Positions 34,146-41,744 of a DNA stretch of 64,000 nucleotides are shown in pieces. The stretch comes from JABWBH01 sp964526695. Its GTDB lineage: Bacteria > Planctomycetota > Phycisphaerae > UBA1845. Within the stretch, counting starts at the first letter, position 1. The number at the start of each line of letters is the position of its first letter. The notes under the pieces are model-generated. The model had not been told where the DNA came from and made no database searches. It was given only the letters and a program-made list of their open reading frames with translations. The DNA is taken from the NCBI GenBank assembly GCA_964526695.1, contig CAZGJA010000035.1, positions 24,543-88,542 on the forward strand, in the 5' to 3' direction. The position numbers and the translations under genes are program-made.

Positions 34146-34320
34146 GGGTGGCACGGTCTGGCGTACTCGCCTGACCGTGGCGAACGGGTGGCATGGCCTG
34201 GCGTACTCGCCTGGCCATCCTGCGGCGGCTGGCGCAGTCCGGCGTACTCGGCTGACCGTGAAGATTGCGGCAGGCCGAAAGCGCTCTCTCGCCTCACGGG
34301 TCCGCTGCTGCGGACCCGTG
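34146..34320. repeat. three GGCGTACTCGCC repeats and an 11-bp-arm palindrome
   Basis: Three diverged units lie at 34146-34180, 34185-34219 and 34228-34260, each with the TGGCGTACTCGCCTG core also seen at 10862-10939. After a short spacer, a perfect palindrome CACGGGTCCGC-tgct-GCGGACCCGTG (34295-34320) follows. That palindrome family recurs at 35765-35790 and 36548-36573, and a half copy lies just upstream of uvrB. No gene is supported between 34035 and 34487. Confidence 0.85.
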
Positions 34321-34487
34321 CCACACGGCGCAAGCTCAGGCTCCCGGCGACTCAGCCACACGGCTCGTGACCGCGCTGCATGGGTGCGTGTGGGTTGGCC
34401 GGATGGCGCTCTGTGCGCGATGCCTTGTTCCCAGTTACAATCCGCTGCGCGTGCATAGGGCGCAAGGCGCTACGAGGAGTGTTCAGC

Positions 34488-35720
34488 ATGGAGCCGGAGA
34501 GCTTGAACATGGGCGATAACTCGCGTTCGATTCGCTGTCTCGCAAGCCGCTTGGTGCTTGCCGTAGTGGCAGCCGCATGGCTCTCGATCGCCGGCTGCCA
34601 GGGCGCCGCGTCGAAGGCGAAACCTCAAACGACGGCCGAGCGTCGCGCGAGCCGTCCGACGCCGACGATGCTGAGCGAATCCGACCCGACGGACACCGAG
34701 GCGCCGGTCAGCCGCCTGAAAGTCAACGGCGAAGTCGTCCTGGCCGAGGACGTGATCAAGCCGTTCACGGGCGAGCTGGTCGAGCAATCGAGGACGCTTT
34801 CCCCGGAGGCGTACCGGCGCGCCATTCACGACACCACCGTGCGCGCCGCGCAGCAGAAGATTTCCGAGATGCTGCTGTATCAGGCGGCCTCGGCGCGTCT
34901 CTCGGAGGACGACCAGAAGGGGCTGGACAAGGTCGTGGATGAGGAGACGCGCCGTCGCGTGACGGAGCTGGGCGGCGGCGTGCAGTGGCAATACGAGCAA
35001 CTGCTGCGTCAGCAGGGCGTCACGCTCGACGAGGAGCGCGCCCGCCTGCGGCGTCAGATCGTCATTCAGCGCCATCTCCACCTGCAGGTGTACCCGAAGA
35101 TCCAATCGCCCACTCGGGACGAGCTGTGGGAGTTGTTCAACCGGTCCAAGGCCGATCTCGAGAAGCCCGAGCGGCGGCGCATGTCGCTGATCGAGGTGGA
35201 CGTGCTCAAGCGGCTGCCCGAGGGCGTGACGGCGCCGACGCGGGAGCAGCAGGCTGCGGCGCGCGATGCGGCGATGGAGATCGTTCGCGCGGCGAAAGCG
35301 GAGCTGGATCGCGGAAGACCCTTCGCGGACGTGGCGCGCCAGTATTCGGAAGGGCTTCATGCGGACGCGGGCGGCGACTGGGGCTGGGTGAGCCGCGACG
35401 CCTTGCGGGAGCGGTGGCAGAAGGCGGTGGCGGCGCTGTACGAACTTCCGGCCACGGGCGTCGGCGAGGTCGTGGAGACGCCCGCGGCGCTGTTTCTGGT
35501 GTCATGCACGGAGATCGAGCCGGCTTCGACGCCGGAGTTTCAGACGATTCAGCCGGAACTGGTGGAGCGCTATCGCCGGGAGCGATCGGATGAGATGCTC
35601 AACGCGCTGCTCAAGGAGCTGCATCAGAAGGCGCGGATCGAGCCGGAACGGATCGACCTCTTCCTCACAGCCGTGGCGCTGGCGGCGCCGCCGTATGCCG
35701 GCGCGGAAGGTCGCCCGTGA
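34488..35720 (+). CDS. PpiC-type peptidyl-prolyl isomerase lipoprotein (SurA/PrsA-like)
   Basis: 410 aa from ATG 34488, 8 nt after GAGGAG. The N-terminus has a hydrophobic signal ending in the lipobox LSIAGC (Cys near residue 37), so it is anchored in a membrane facing the periplasm. A SurA-like N-terminal helical domain follows (AEDVIKPFTGELVEQSRTL to RQIVIQRHLHLQVYPKI). A parvulin domain at about 235-350 has FADVARQYSEGLHADAGGDW, GWVSRDALRERW and VGEVVETPAALFLVSC. It should help fold outer-membrane or secreted proteins. It is alone between two repeat clusters. Confidence 0.88.
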   Translation: MEPESLNMGDNSRSIRCLASRLVLAVVAAAWLSIAGCQGAASKAKPQTTAERRASRPTPTMLSESDPTDTEAPVSRLKVNGEVVLAEDVIKPFTGELVEQSRTLSPEAYRRAIHDTTVRAAQQKISEMLLYQAASARLSEDDQKGLDKVVDEETRRRVTELGGGVQWQYEQLLRQQGVTLDEERARLRRQIVIQRHLHLQVYPKIQSPTRDELWELFNRSKADLEKPERRRMSLIEVDVLKRLPEGVTAPTREQQAAARDAAMEIVRAAKAELDRGRPFADVARQYSEGLHADAGGDWGWVSRDALRERWQKAVAALYELPATGVGEVVETPAALFLVSCTEIEPASTPEFQTIQPELVERYRRERSDEMLNALLKELHQKARIEPERIDLFLTAVALAAPPYAGAEGRP

Positions 35721-35764
35721 TTGACCCGGGCGGATGTCGCGGGTTCAAGTGTGCGCGCGGGGGG

Positions 35765-35925
35765 CACGGGTCCGCAGCAGCGGACCTGTGCGGCGCGGGA
35801 ATCAGCGATCGCGCTTCGTCCCGCCACGGCCTGGCGAGTACGCCAGACCGTGCCACCCACGCACCATGCACTCGCGCATATTGCACTCGCGCACCATGCA
35901 CTCGCGCACGGTGCACTCATGCGCG
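35765..35925. repeat. palindromes and a 15-bp tandem array
   Basis: CACGGGTCCGC-agca-GCGGACCTGTG at 35765-35790, a GGCGAGTACGCCAGACCGTG copy at 35822-35858, and then four diverged 15- to 18-bp units of the type CACTCGCGCACCATG at 35861-35925. Three separate repeat families are stacked directly after the PpiC stop. A further stretch to 36071 holds no gene. Confidence 0.8.
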
Positions 35926-36071
35926 AGGCGAGATGGCCCGGGCCCATCGCGGCGCCCGGTTCCGACGAGTTCTGACTTGCGGCCTTGCGCAGGGCGCGGT
36001 TAACATTCCACGGAGTTTGGACTTGACGTATGGCGTGAGAAACCACGCGAGAATCAGGGAGAGCCGGACAT

Positions 36072-36151
36072 CAGAGCCGCGCCCGTCAGGCAGCGGTCTT
36101 CCAGACCTTTGCCCAGAGCGGAAACACCGCTTCCTGACGGGCGCGGCTCTG
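36072..36151. repeat. 26-bp inverted repeat of the GAGCCGCGCCCG family
   Basis: Arms at 36072-36097 and 36126-36151 are complementary at 25 of 26 positions, separated by 28 nt. They could fold into a very stable stem in the 5' region of the small membrane peptide gene, whose ATG is 63 bp downstream. Confidence 0.88.
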
Positions 36152-36214
36152 AGAAGATCCCGGAATTCGAAGCGGCTCCGCGTCGAAGCAGGGGTCCAAC
36201 ACCAGGAGTGAAAC

Positions 36215-36340
36215 ATGAACCTCGACATTGACGGGTTTCTGACGTCCACCGAGTTCCTCGCGCAACTGGCGGCCTTCGTGGCCGCGCTGGTGAACATCTT
36301 CTTCCAGTCCGCCTTCGGCGGCTTCCTGGGCGCGGGCTGA
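36215..36340 (+). CDS. 41-aa hydrophobic membrane peptide (candidate)
   Basis: A 42-codon ORF from ATG 36215 to TGA 36340, with CAGGAG 6 nt before the start. The protein reads MNLDIDGFLTSTEFLAQLAA and then a continuous hydrophobic helix with FVAALVNIFFQ and SAFGGFLGAG. Codon third positions are GC-rich as in real genes here, and the helix length (about 20) suits a single membrane span. No family recognised. Small hydrophobic proteins of this size include subunits of membrane complexes and type I toxins; neither can be shown. The 26-bp inverted repeat just upstream might affect its expression. Confidence 0.5.
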   Translation: MNLDIDGFLTSTEFLAQLAAFVAALVNIFFQSAFGGFLGAG

Positions 36341-36547
36341 GCGCGGAGCGCGTTCGGCGCTGGCGCACTACGGCTGAGAGGCTGACGGTTGGCCGGGCTG
36401 CGCCTTGGCGGTGTGCTGCTGTGTCGCTGCGAAGTGGACCGGCCGGTTGTCGCGCGATGCGCCGCTGCCGCTGCCCATGCAGGAATGCAGAAGGGTCTGC
36501 CTCCTGCATGTCGCTTCATGGCCGGCTGCGACCGAGGTTAACCACCC

Positions 36548-36718
36548 CACGGGTCCGTTGCTGCGGATCCGTGTCACCCGCCAAATTTGCTCGTTCCGCG
36601 TTTCCGCCTGAAGGACATTTCAAGAACCCTCTCCAATCTGGGGAGAGGCAGGGAGAGGGGCGACAACGCCGGGGATTTCGACCCTCCCCCGACCCCTCCC
36701 TTCCAGGGAGGGGAGTTC
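36548..36718. repeat. GGGTCCG palindrome and CCCTCCC-family hairpins
   Basis: CACGGGTCCGT-tgct-GCGGATCCGTG at 36548-36573 (near-perfect) is followed by GGGGAGAGGCAGGGAGAGGG (36641-36660) and CCCTCCCCCGACCCCTCCCT with AGGGAGGGG (36683-36717). This block lies between the small peptide gene and the dnaB stop. It may fold at the 3' end of the leftward housekeeping operon. Confidence 0.8.
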
Positions 36719-36730
36719 CGCAACAGCTCC

Positions 36731-38149
36731 TCAGAACGGCGACGGCTCGCGGTAGCTTTCGGGCGACTCGCCGAAGCGCTTGCGGTTGTCGAAGCGCGTG
36801 TAGCGGTTGTGGTAGGTCAGCTCGACCGTGCCCACCGGACCGTTGCGCTGCTTGGCGATGATGAGCTTGGCCATGCCTTTGAGCGACTCATCCTCCGGCT
36901 TGTAGTATTCCGGGCGGTGGATCAGCAGGACCACGTCGGCGTCCTGCTCGATGGCGCCGCTCTCGCGCAGGTCGCTCATGCGCGGCTCGTTGCCCTGCCG
37001 CTCCTCGGACTGGCGGTTGAGCTGCGCCATGACGATGATCGGGATGTTCAGCTCGCGCCCCAGCGCCTTGAGCCCGCGGCTGATGGTGGCCACTTCTGTC
37101 TGACGTGACTCGCTGCCCGGCGCGTGCATGAGCTGGAGGTAATCGACAAAGACGGCCTGCACCTGGTGCTGCATCGCCATGCGCCGCGCCTTGGAGCGCA
37201 GCTCGAGGATGGTCATGCCTGGCGTGTCGTCCACGTAAAGCGGCGCGTGCGAGAGCGAATCGCAGGCTTCCAGAAGCTGGTGCAGCTCCTGCTCCGAGAT
37301 CAGGCGGCGGCGCAGCTTGTGCGAGTCGAATCGCGTGTGGCTGCACAGCAGGCGCTGCGCCACCTGCTCGTTGCTCATTTCCATCGAGAAGAAGATCACG
37401 GGGATGTTGCGGCGGACGGCCATTTCCTCCGCCATGGTCAGCCCCAGCGCCGTTTTGCCCATCGAGGGTCGCCCGGCGACGATGACGAGGTCGCCCTGCT
37501 GGAACCCGCTGGTGTGCTCGTCGAGATCGGCGAAGCCGGTGGGCGTTCCGGTGAGCAGGCCTCCGTCGCGCAGCTCGATGCGCGACGCGAGCCGCGCGAG
37601 CATGTCGCCGATGGGCGCAGCGTGCGCGCTGACGCGGCGCTCGGTGACGCCGAAGAGGCGGCGCTCGGCGTCGTCGAGGATGTCCTTGGCTTCCTGCGAA
37701 GCGGAGTAGGCGTTGTCGGCGATCTCCTGCGTGCAGCGGATCAGGTCGCGCAACATGCCCTTGTCGCGGACGATGCGGGCGTAGTGCGGCGCGTTGGCGA
37801 GATCGGCGAAGCTGTCAGCGAGCTGCAGCAGGCTCTCGTGACCGCCCAGCTCCTCCAGCAGCCCGCGGCGGCGCAGATCCTCCGCCACGACCATCAGGTC
37901 GATCGGGAGGTTGCGGTCGTACAGGTCGATCAAAACCTCGAAAAGCTTCTGGTGCCGGGGGTGGTAGAACCAGCGGCTTTCGCTTTGCAGGATGACCTGC
38001 AAGACGTCGCCGACCGTCTCGCGGTTCATCAGCATCGCGCCGAGGCAGGCCATCTCCGCGTCAAGGTCCTGGGGCGGAAGACGATCCGCCCCGGACCCGC
38101 CGGGAAGTCGCGGCGCTGCCGGCGGACGCTCAGCCGTCGCTTGGCTCAT
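36731..38149 (-). CDS. dnaB: replicative DNA helicase DnaB
   Basis: 472 aa. The N-terminal domain (LPPQDLDAEMACLGAMLMNR, about 26-130) binds primase. The RecA-like motor has Walker A GRPSMGKTAL near 216, the H1a/Walker B region AVFVDYLQLM, and DNA-binding loops around SDLRESGAIEQDADVVLLIH. It unwinds DNA ahead of the replisome as a hexamer. The gene overlaps the rplI 3' end by 20 bp and is the last of the leftward prs-rplY-pth-rpsF-ssb-rplI-dnaB run, an order conserved in many bacteria for rplI-dnaB. No intein interrupts it, although DnaB is a frequent intein host. Confidence 0.97.
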   Translation of the reverse strand: MSQATAERPPAAPRLPGGSGADRLPPQDLDAEMACLGAMLMNRETVGDVLQVILQSESRWFYHPRHQKLFEVLIDLYDRNLPIDLMVVAEDLRRRGLLEELGGHESLLQLADSFADLANAPHYARIVRDKGMLRDLIRCTQEIADNAYSASQEAKDILDDAERRLFGVTERRVSAHAAPIGDMLARLASRIELRDGGLLTGTPTGFADLDEHTSGFQQGDLVIVAGRPSMGKTALGLTMAEEMAVRRNIPVIFFSMEMSNEQVAQRLLCSHTRFDSHKLRRRLISEQELHQLLEACDSLSHAPLYVDDTPGMTILELRSKARRMAMQHQVQAVFVDYLQLMHAPGSESRQTEVATISRGLKALGRELNIPIIVMAQLNRQSEERQGNEPRMSDLRESGAIEQDADVVLLIHRPEYYKPEDESLKGMAKLIIAKQRNGPVGTVELTYHNRYTRFDNRKRFGESPESYREPSPF

Positions 38150-38654
38150 GGGCGGTCCCCTCCGTGGGTTGACCCTCCGGCTTGGCGGCTTCCTCCGTCT
38201 CGCCTTCCTTGCGCTCGCGCACCACCCACACCTTCACCTGCGCGGTGATGGTCGGCGAGAAGCGGATGTCCACGAGGGTCTTGTCCAGGTGCCGGATCGG
38301 CGCGGGCAGGCGCACATGCTCCGGACGGATGGGGTGCCCCTCCTCCGCCAGCGCGTGCGCGATCTCCTTGGGACCGACGGAGCCGTAGAGCACGCCTTCC
38401 TCGTTGGCCGCGGCGATGATGGTCACCTCGACGTCCGCGAGTTTCTCGGCGGCGCGCTGCATCTGCTCATGCGCGAGCTTGCGGCGCTGCTCAGCCGCGG
38501 CGCGTTCCTTGGTGAGGGCGCGCATGTTGCCTTTGTTGGGCTCCATCGCCAGACCCTGGGGGAAGAGGTAATTACGGGCGTAACCCGTGGTCACGTCCAC
38601 CACGTCGCCCACGATGCCCAACGGTTCCACGTCTTTGCGAAGCAAAACTTTCAT
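38130..38654 (-). CDS. rplI: 50S ribosomal protein L9
   Basis: 174 aa. It starts MKVLLRKDVEPLGIVGDVVD, the N-terminal rRNA-binding domain with GYARNYLFPQGLA. A long connecting helix follows (ALTKERAAAEQRRKLAHEQM), then the C-terminal domain with LYGSVGPKEIAHAL. A 20-residue Glu/Pro tail beyond the usual length of about 150 overlaps the dnaB start. L9 binds 23S rRNA at the L1 stalk base and influences frame maintenance. It is cotranscribed with dnaB. Confidence 0.97.
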   Translation of the reverse strand: MKVLLRKDVEPLGIVGDVVDVTTGYARNYLFPQGLAMEPNKGNMRALTKERAAAEQRRKLAHEQMQRAAEKLADVEVTIIAAANEEGVLYGSVGPKEIAHALAEEGHPIRPEHVRLPAPIRHLDKTLVDIRFSPTITAQVKVWVVRERKEGETEEAAKPEGQPTEGTAHEPSDG

Positions 38655-38715
38655 GATGCTCGATCCGTTCTTTCCTCGTTGATCTTAAGTCCGTGCTCTG
38701 CTGCTGCTGCCCGGC

Positions 38716-38795
38716 GACCCCCCGCCCTACACGGGTGGGGCCGGGGGAGGGTCTCACCCCCCCCTCCCTCCGGGAGGGGGCGGGGGGAGGGCCTC
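38716..38795. repeat. CCCTCCC-family hairpins between ssb and rplI
   Basis: GACCCCCCGCCC / GGGGCCGGGGGAGGGTC and ACCCCCCCCTCCCTCCGGGA / GGGGGCGGGGGGAGGG form two adjacent GC-rich stems. They sit inside the housekeeping operon between ssb and rplI, so they may modulate the relative mRNA levels of the two halves. Confidence 0.75.
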
Positions 38796-38852
38796 AGCCC
38801 GTTCGTCAATTACGTTCTTCCCGAAGCTCCCTTGCTCGATCCCATCGCGCCG

Positions 38853-39395
38853 TTAGAACGGCGGTTCCTCACCCGGCGCTCCCATGGCCGGCGCGTCTTC
38901 GTACGGCGGCTCTTCCATCGGCGCGCCGCCGTAATTGGCGTTGGCCGCAGCGGGAGCGGGCTGCCGGTAACCTCCGCCGCGCTGCGGAGCCGGCGCGCCG
39001 CGGGGCGCTGCCGTCTGCGCTCTCGGCGCTGATGCCGCATCTCCCTGGTTCCCGCCGCCCGCGCCGCCGGTTCCGAGGAACGTGAAGTTCTCCACGAGAA
39101 CCCGATACTTGGATTTCTTTTCGCCCTCGGGGCTTGTCCACTGCTCGAACTTCAGCTTGCCCTCGACGAGAACCGATCTGCCCTTGGCCATGTACTGGCA
39201 GAACACCTCGGCGCCCTTGCCGAACAGCTTGCAGTCGACGAAACAAACGTCCTCGCGCTGGTTGCCTTCCTTATCTTTCCATCGCTCATTCGTGGCGATG
39301 CCGAACTCGCACACCGGCGTTTGGCTCGGCAGATAGCTGAGCTGCGGGTCGCGCGTCAGGTTCCCCACCAGGATGATCCGGTTGTAGCTGGCCAT
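38853..39395 (-). CDS. ssb: single-stranded DNA-binding protein
   Basis: 180 aa from ATG 39395, 7 nt after AAGGAG; an upstream in-frame extension of 28 basic residues is rejected. The OB fold starts MASYNRIILVGNLTRDPQL and includes NERWKDKEGNQREDVCFVDC and GRSVLVEGKLKFEQW. A Gly/Ala/Pro/Gln-rich linker follows (about 115-165), ending in an acidic tip with Pro-Phe (GEEPPF) that recruits replication and repair proteins. It sits between rpsF and rplI where many bacteria have rpsF-ssb-rpsR-rplI; no rpsR (S18) is present here. Confidence 0.97.
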   Translation of the reverse strand: MASYNRIILVGNLTRDPQLSYLPSQTPVCEFGIATNERWKDKEGNQREDVCFVDCKLFGKGAEVFCQYMAKGRSVLVEGKLKFEQWTSPEGEKKSKYRVLVENFTFLGTGGAGGGNQGDAASAPRAQTAAPRGAPAPQRGGGYRQPAPAAANANYGGAPMEEPPYEDAPAMGAPGEEPPF

Positions 39396-39586
39396 TGATC
39401 GGCTCCTTGCGGAAGTTGAAGGCGTTGGAGCGACGCTTCGTCGCGCTTGCTCCGGGACGGTCCTTGCCTCAGACGACACACGCCATTATGGCCCAACGCC
39501 CGGCCAATTCCAAGCGGAATCGCCGAACGCTCCTCACTCCCCTGTGAGTCCATTGTGAGGTCGCGGCAGGCGCGTTCGCCCTGCCG

Positions 39587-40090
39587 TCACTCGCCCAAGG
39601 CCGGCACCGGGATGCTCTCGCCCCGGTCTCCCCGGTCCCCTCGATCTCCACGATCTCCACGATCTCCGCGGTCGCCCCGATCGAACCGGTCGCGCGAGCC
39701 GAAGCGCCCGCCGCCGCCGAAGGAATCTCCGCCGAACGCATCGCGCGGCACCTCCTTGGGCGCGCCCTTGAGCGCTTCCTGCATGCGCTCGGGCGTGACG
39801 TGTTCAGCGCAGACCACCAGCGCCCGCAGGATGTGCTCCGAAAGCTGGAAGTCCCGCTCCAAGCCCGCGATCTTCCCGCCCGGCGCCTTGAAGTACGTGA
39901 GGTAATAGGCCGCGCGCTTGCGACCCTTGACCTTGTACGCCAGTCGGCGTTCGTCCCACCGGGCGGTGACCACGTCCTGCGCCTCCGCGCGATCCATCAA
40001 CCGCTTGATTTCCTCGTTGACCGCCTGCTCGTTGGCGGCGAACGTCGGATCAAACAGCATCATCGTCTCGTACTGGTTTAACATGCCCAT
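39587..40090 (-). CDS. rpsF: 30S ribosomal protein S6 with RGD-repeat tail
   Basis: 167 aa, about 60 longer than common S6. The core (LNQYETMMLFDPTFAANEQA, RRLAYKVKGRKRAAYYLTYF) fits S6. After residue 115 the protein gains a Gly/Phe/Arg-rich segment (FGGDSFGGGGRFGSRDRF) and then six consecutive Arg-Gly-Asp triplets before SIPVPALGE. The triplets are encoded by a 9-bp-type tandem repeat (39628-39690), so their number may vary between strains. S6 binds 16S rRNA with S18. It is followed by ssb in the same operon. Confidence 0.95.
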   Translation of the reverse strand: MGMLNQYETMMLFDPTFAANEQAVNEEIKRLMDRAEAQDVVTARWDERRLAYKVKGRKRAAYYLTYFKAPGGKIAGLERDFQLSEHILRALVVCAEHVTPERMQEALKGAPKEVPRDAFGGDSFGGGGRFGSRDRFDRGDRGDRGDRGDRGDRGDRGESIPVPALGE

Positions 40091-40189
40091 GATTTCACAC
40101 CGCGTTCAAACTCGCGCCGCCCCACGTCGGAGCGGTGCATGAATCAGATTCCTTTAGTCCTCGTTCCCCTCGTGCGGATGCCGTCCCGC

Positions 40190-40246
40190 GTGACCTCAGG
40201 TTGGGAAACCTGGGGTACACTCCACCGGTTGAAAACCGGTGCCACA
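40190..40246. repeat. two small hairpins of the ACCGGTTGAAAACCGGT type
   Basis: CAGGTT-ggg-AAACCTG at about 40197-40213 and CACCGGTT-ga-AAACCGGTG at about 40223-40241 follow the pth stop on the leftward strand. A related CCGGCT-agaa-AGCCGG hairpin lies at 60029-60048. They sit in the 158-bp spacer between pth and rpsF. Confidence 0.7.
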
Positions 40247-40248
40247 AC

Positions 40249-40827
40249 TCACCCGTTGTACTTGTTCATCGCCGCCGCCAGCCCTTCTTTCACCCAGCAC
40301 ACCACGGCGTCCGTCGCACGATCGTACGCGCCGTTCATCAGTGCCAAGTCGTCCTCCGAGAATCGGCCCAACACATACTGCGCCGGGATGCCCACGGCGT
40401 CGCCGATCCCCAATCGCATTCGCGGCCAATCCTGACTGCCCAGCCGGTCGATGATGTCCTGCAGCCCGTTGTGGCTCCCGGCCGAGCCGTCCGCGCGAAT
40501 GCGGAGCTTGCCCGGCAGCAGCGCCAGATCGTCCACCACCACCATCACGTCCGTCGCGGCCAGCTTGTAGAACCGCACGGCCGCGCTGACCGCCTGCCCG
40601 CTGCGGTTCATGAACGTCGTCGGCTTCAAGAGCGCGACGCGCTCGACATCTCCCGCGGCGGCGCCCGGCGTCGACACGTCCGCCTGACCGAACCAGCCGT
40701 GGAAGCGTTCTCCGGAAAGGTCCGCTCCCCAGCGGCGGGCCAGCCGGTCCACCACTTCAAACCCGACGTTATGCCGCGTGCCGGCGTACTTCGGACCCGG
40801 GTTCCCCAGACCCACGACCAGCTTCAC
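40249..40827 (-). CDS. pth: peptidyl-tRNA hydrolase
   Basis: 192 aa with a GTG start at 40827. The opening is MKLVVGLGNPGPKYAGTRHN with the catalytic His near residue 19 and Asn10. KPTTFMNRSG supplies the conserved Asn near 70, VVVDDLALLPGKLRIR the catalytic Asp near 95, and GSAGSHNGLQDII the tRNA-binding segment. It recycles peptidyl-tRNA in the cytoplasm. The gap to the rplY stop is 2 bp, so it is translationally coupled to L25, a widespread pairing. Confidence 0.97.
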   Translation of the reverse strand: MKLVVGLGNPGPKYAGTRHNVGFEVVDRLARRWGADLSGERFHGWFGQADVSTPGAAAGDVERVALLKPTTFMNRSGQAVSAAVRFYKLAATDVMVVVDDLALLPGKLRIRADGSAGSHNGLQDIIDRLGSQDWPRMRLGIGDAVGIPAQYVLGRFSEDDLALMNGAYDRATDAVVCWVKEGLAAAMNKYNG

Positions 40828-40829
40828 GG

Positions 40830-41507
40830 CTACTTCTTCTTTTCCTTGTCTTTGTCCTTGTCCTTGGCTTCGCCCTCGGCGCCTTCCTCAGGCCGCACGC
40901 GACCTATGCGCTCCGGAACCGCCGCCTCGGCGGCGGGTTCGGCGGCCTCGGCGACGACTTCCTCCGCCAGCACGCGAACGCTGGCGACAATGTCGTTGGG
41001 GTCGTTGAGAATCTTCACGCCTTCCGGCACGATGAGGTCGCGCACGTAAAGCGTCTGGCCCACGTCGAGGTCCTTGACGACCGGATGCAGCGTATTGGGG
41101 ATGGACATCGCCAGGCACTCGACTTCGATCACCACCAGCGGATGCTCGAGGACGCCGCCGTGCGTGACGCCGATGGGCACGCCGCGCAGCTCGATGCCGA
41201 CCTTGACGCGGACCTTCTCGGTGAGGTCCACGCGCATGAAGTCCACGTGGATCGGCCGCTTGCCAAGGTAGTTGTACTGCACGTCCTTGATGAGGCACTG
41301 CGTGTCCTTGCCCTCGACGTTCAGCGCCATGGTGCGGACGCCGTGCCCGATGGCCACGACGAAATCGTGCTCATCCAGCGCCACGCTTTCCGGCACTTCG
41401 CCGTGTCCGTAGATCACCGCGGGCAACTGCCCCGATTCGCGGACCTTGCGGGATTCCCGCGTCCCCACGCTCGCGCGCCGCTGCGCTTTAAGTGTCACCG
41501 TTTCCAT
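40830..41507 (-). CDS. rplY: 50S ribosomal protein L25/general stress protein Ctc
   Basis: 225 aa. The N-terminal 5S-rRNA-binding domain (TLKAQRRASVGTRESRKVRE, LPAVIYGHGEVPESVALDE) is followed by the TL5/Ctc C-terminal domain (VGIELRGVPIGVTHGGVLEH, DLIVPEGVKILNDPNDIVAS) and an Ala/Glu then Lys-rich tail (DKDKDKEKKK). The long form places it with Ctc rather than the short Escherichia coli L25. It lies directly upstream of pth. Confidence 0.96.
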   Translation of the reverse strand: METVTLKAQRRASVGTRESRKVRESGQLPAVIYGHGEVPESVALDEHDFVVAIGHGVRTMALNVEGKDTQCLIKDVQYNYLGKRPIHVDFMRVDLTEKVRVKVGIELRGVPIGVTHGGVLEHPLVVIEVECLAMSIPNTLHPVVKDLDVGQTLYVRDLIVPEGVKILNDPNDIVASVRVLAEEVVAEAAEPAAEAAVPERIGRVRPEEGAEGEAKDKDKDKEKKK

Positions 41508-41606
41508 CTGCGTATTGAACTCCTATCCGCAACAAGAATCCCTTGTCGATTTCCAAATCCCGGGTCACGCCGACTCCATAAGCCGCCGCGCCTTGCTCCT
41601 GCAGGA

Positions 41607-41744
41607 GAAGCCCTCCCCCGACCCCTCCCAAGGGGAGGGGGGAGTAGCAAACCGTCCGGTGCCTTCTGCCTTCTGCCTGTTGCCTGTTGCCTCTTGCCGG
41701 TTGCCTACTGCCTATTGCCTGTTGCCTCTTGCCGGTTGCCTGCC
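41607..41744. repeat. CCCTCCC hairpin and 7-bp tandem array entering prs
   Basis: CCCTCCCCCGACCCCTCCCA with AGGGGAGGGGG (41611-41646) is followed by about twelve heptamers of the type TTGCCTG (41660-41744). The leftward prs reading frame ends inside this array at TAG 41707-41705, so the last 12 or so residues of Prs are repeat-encoded. Confidence 0.85.

Noticed and set aside
36023..36054. A TTGACG-based promoter for the 41-aa peptide
   Set aside because: No acceptable -10 hexamer occurs at 16-18 bp spacing.
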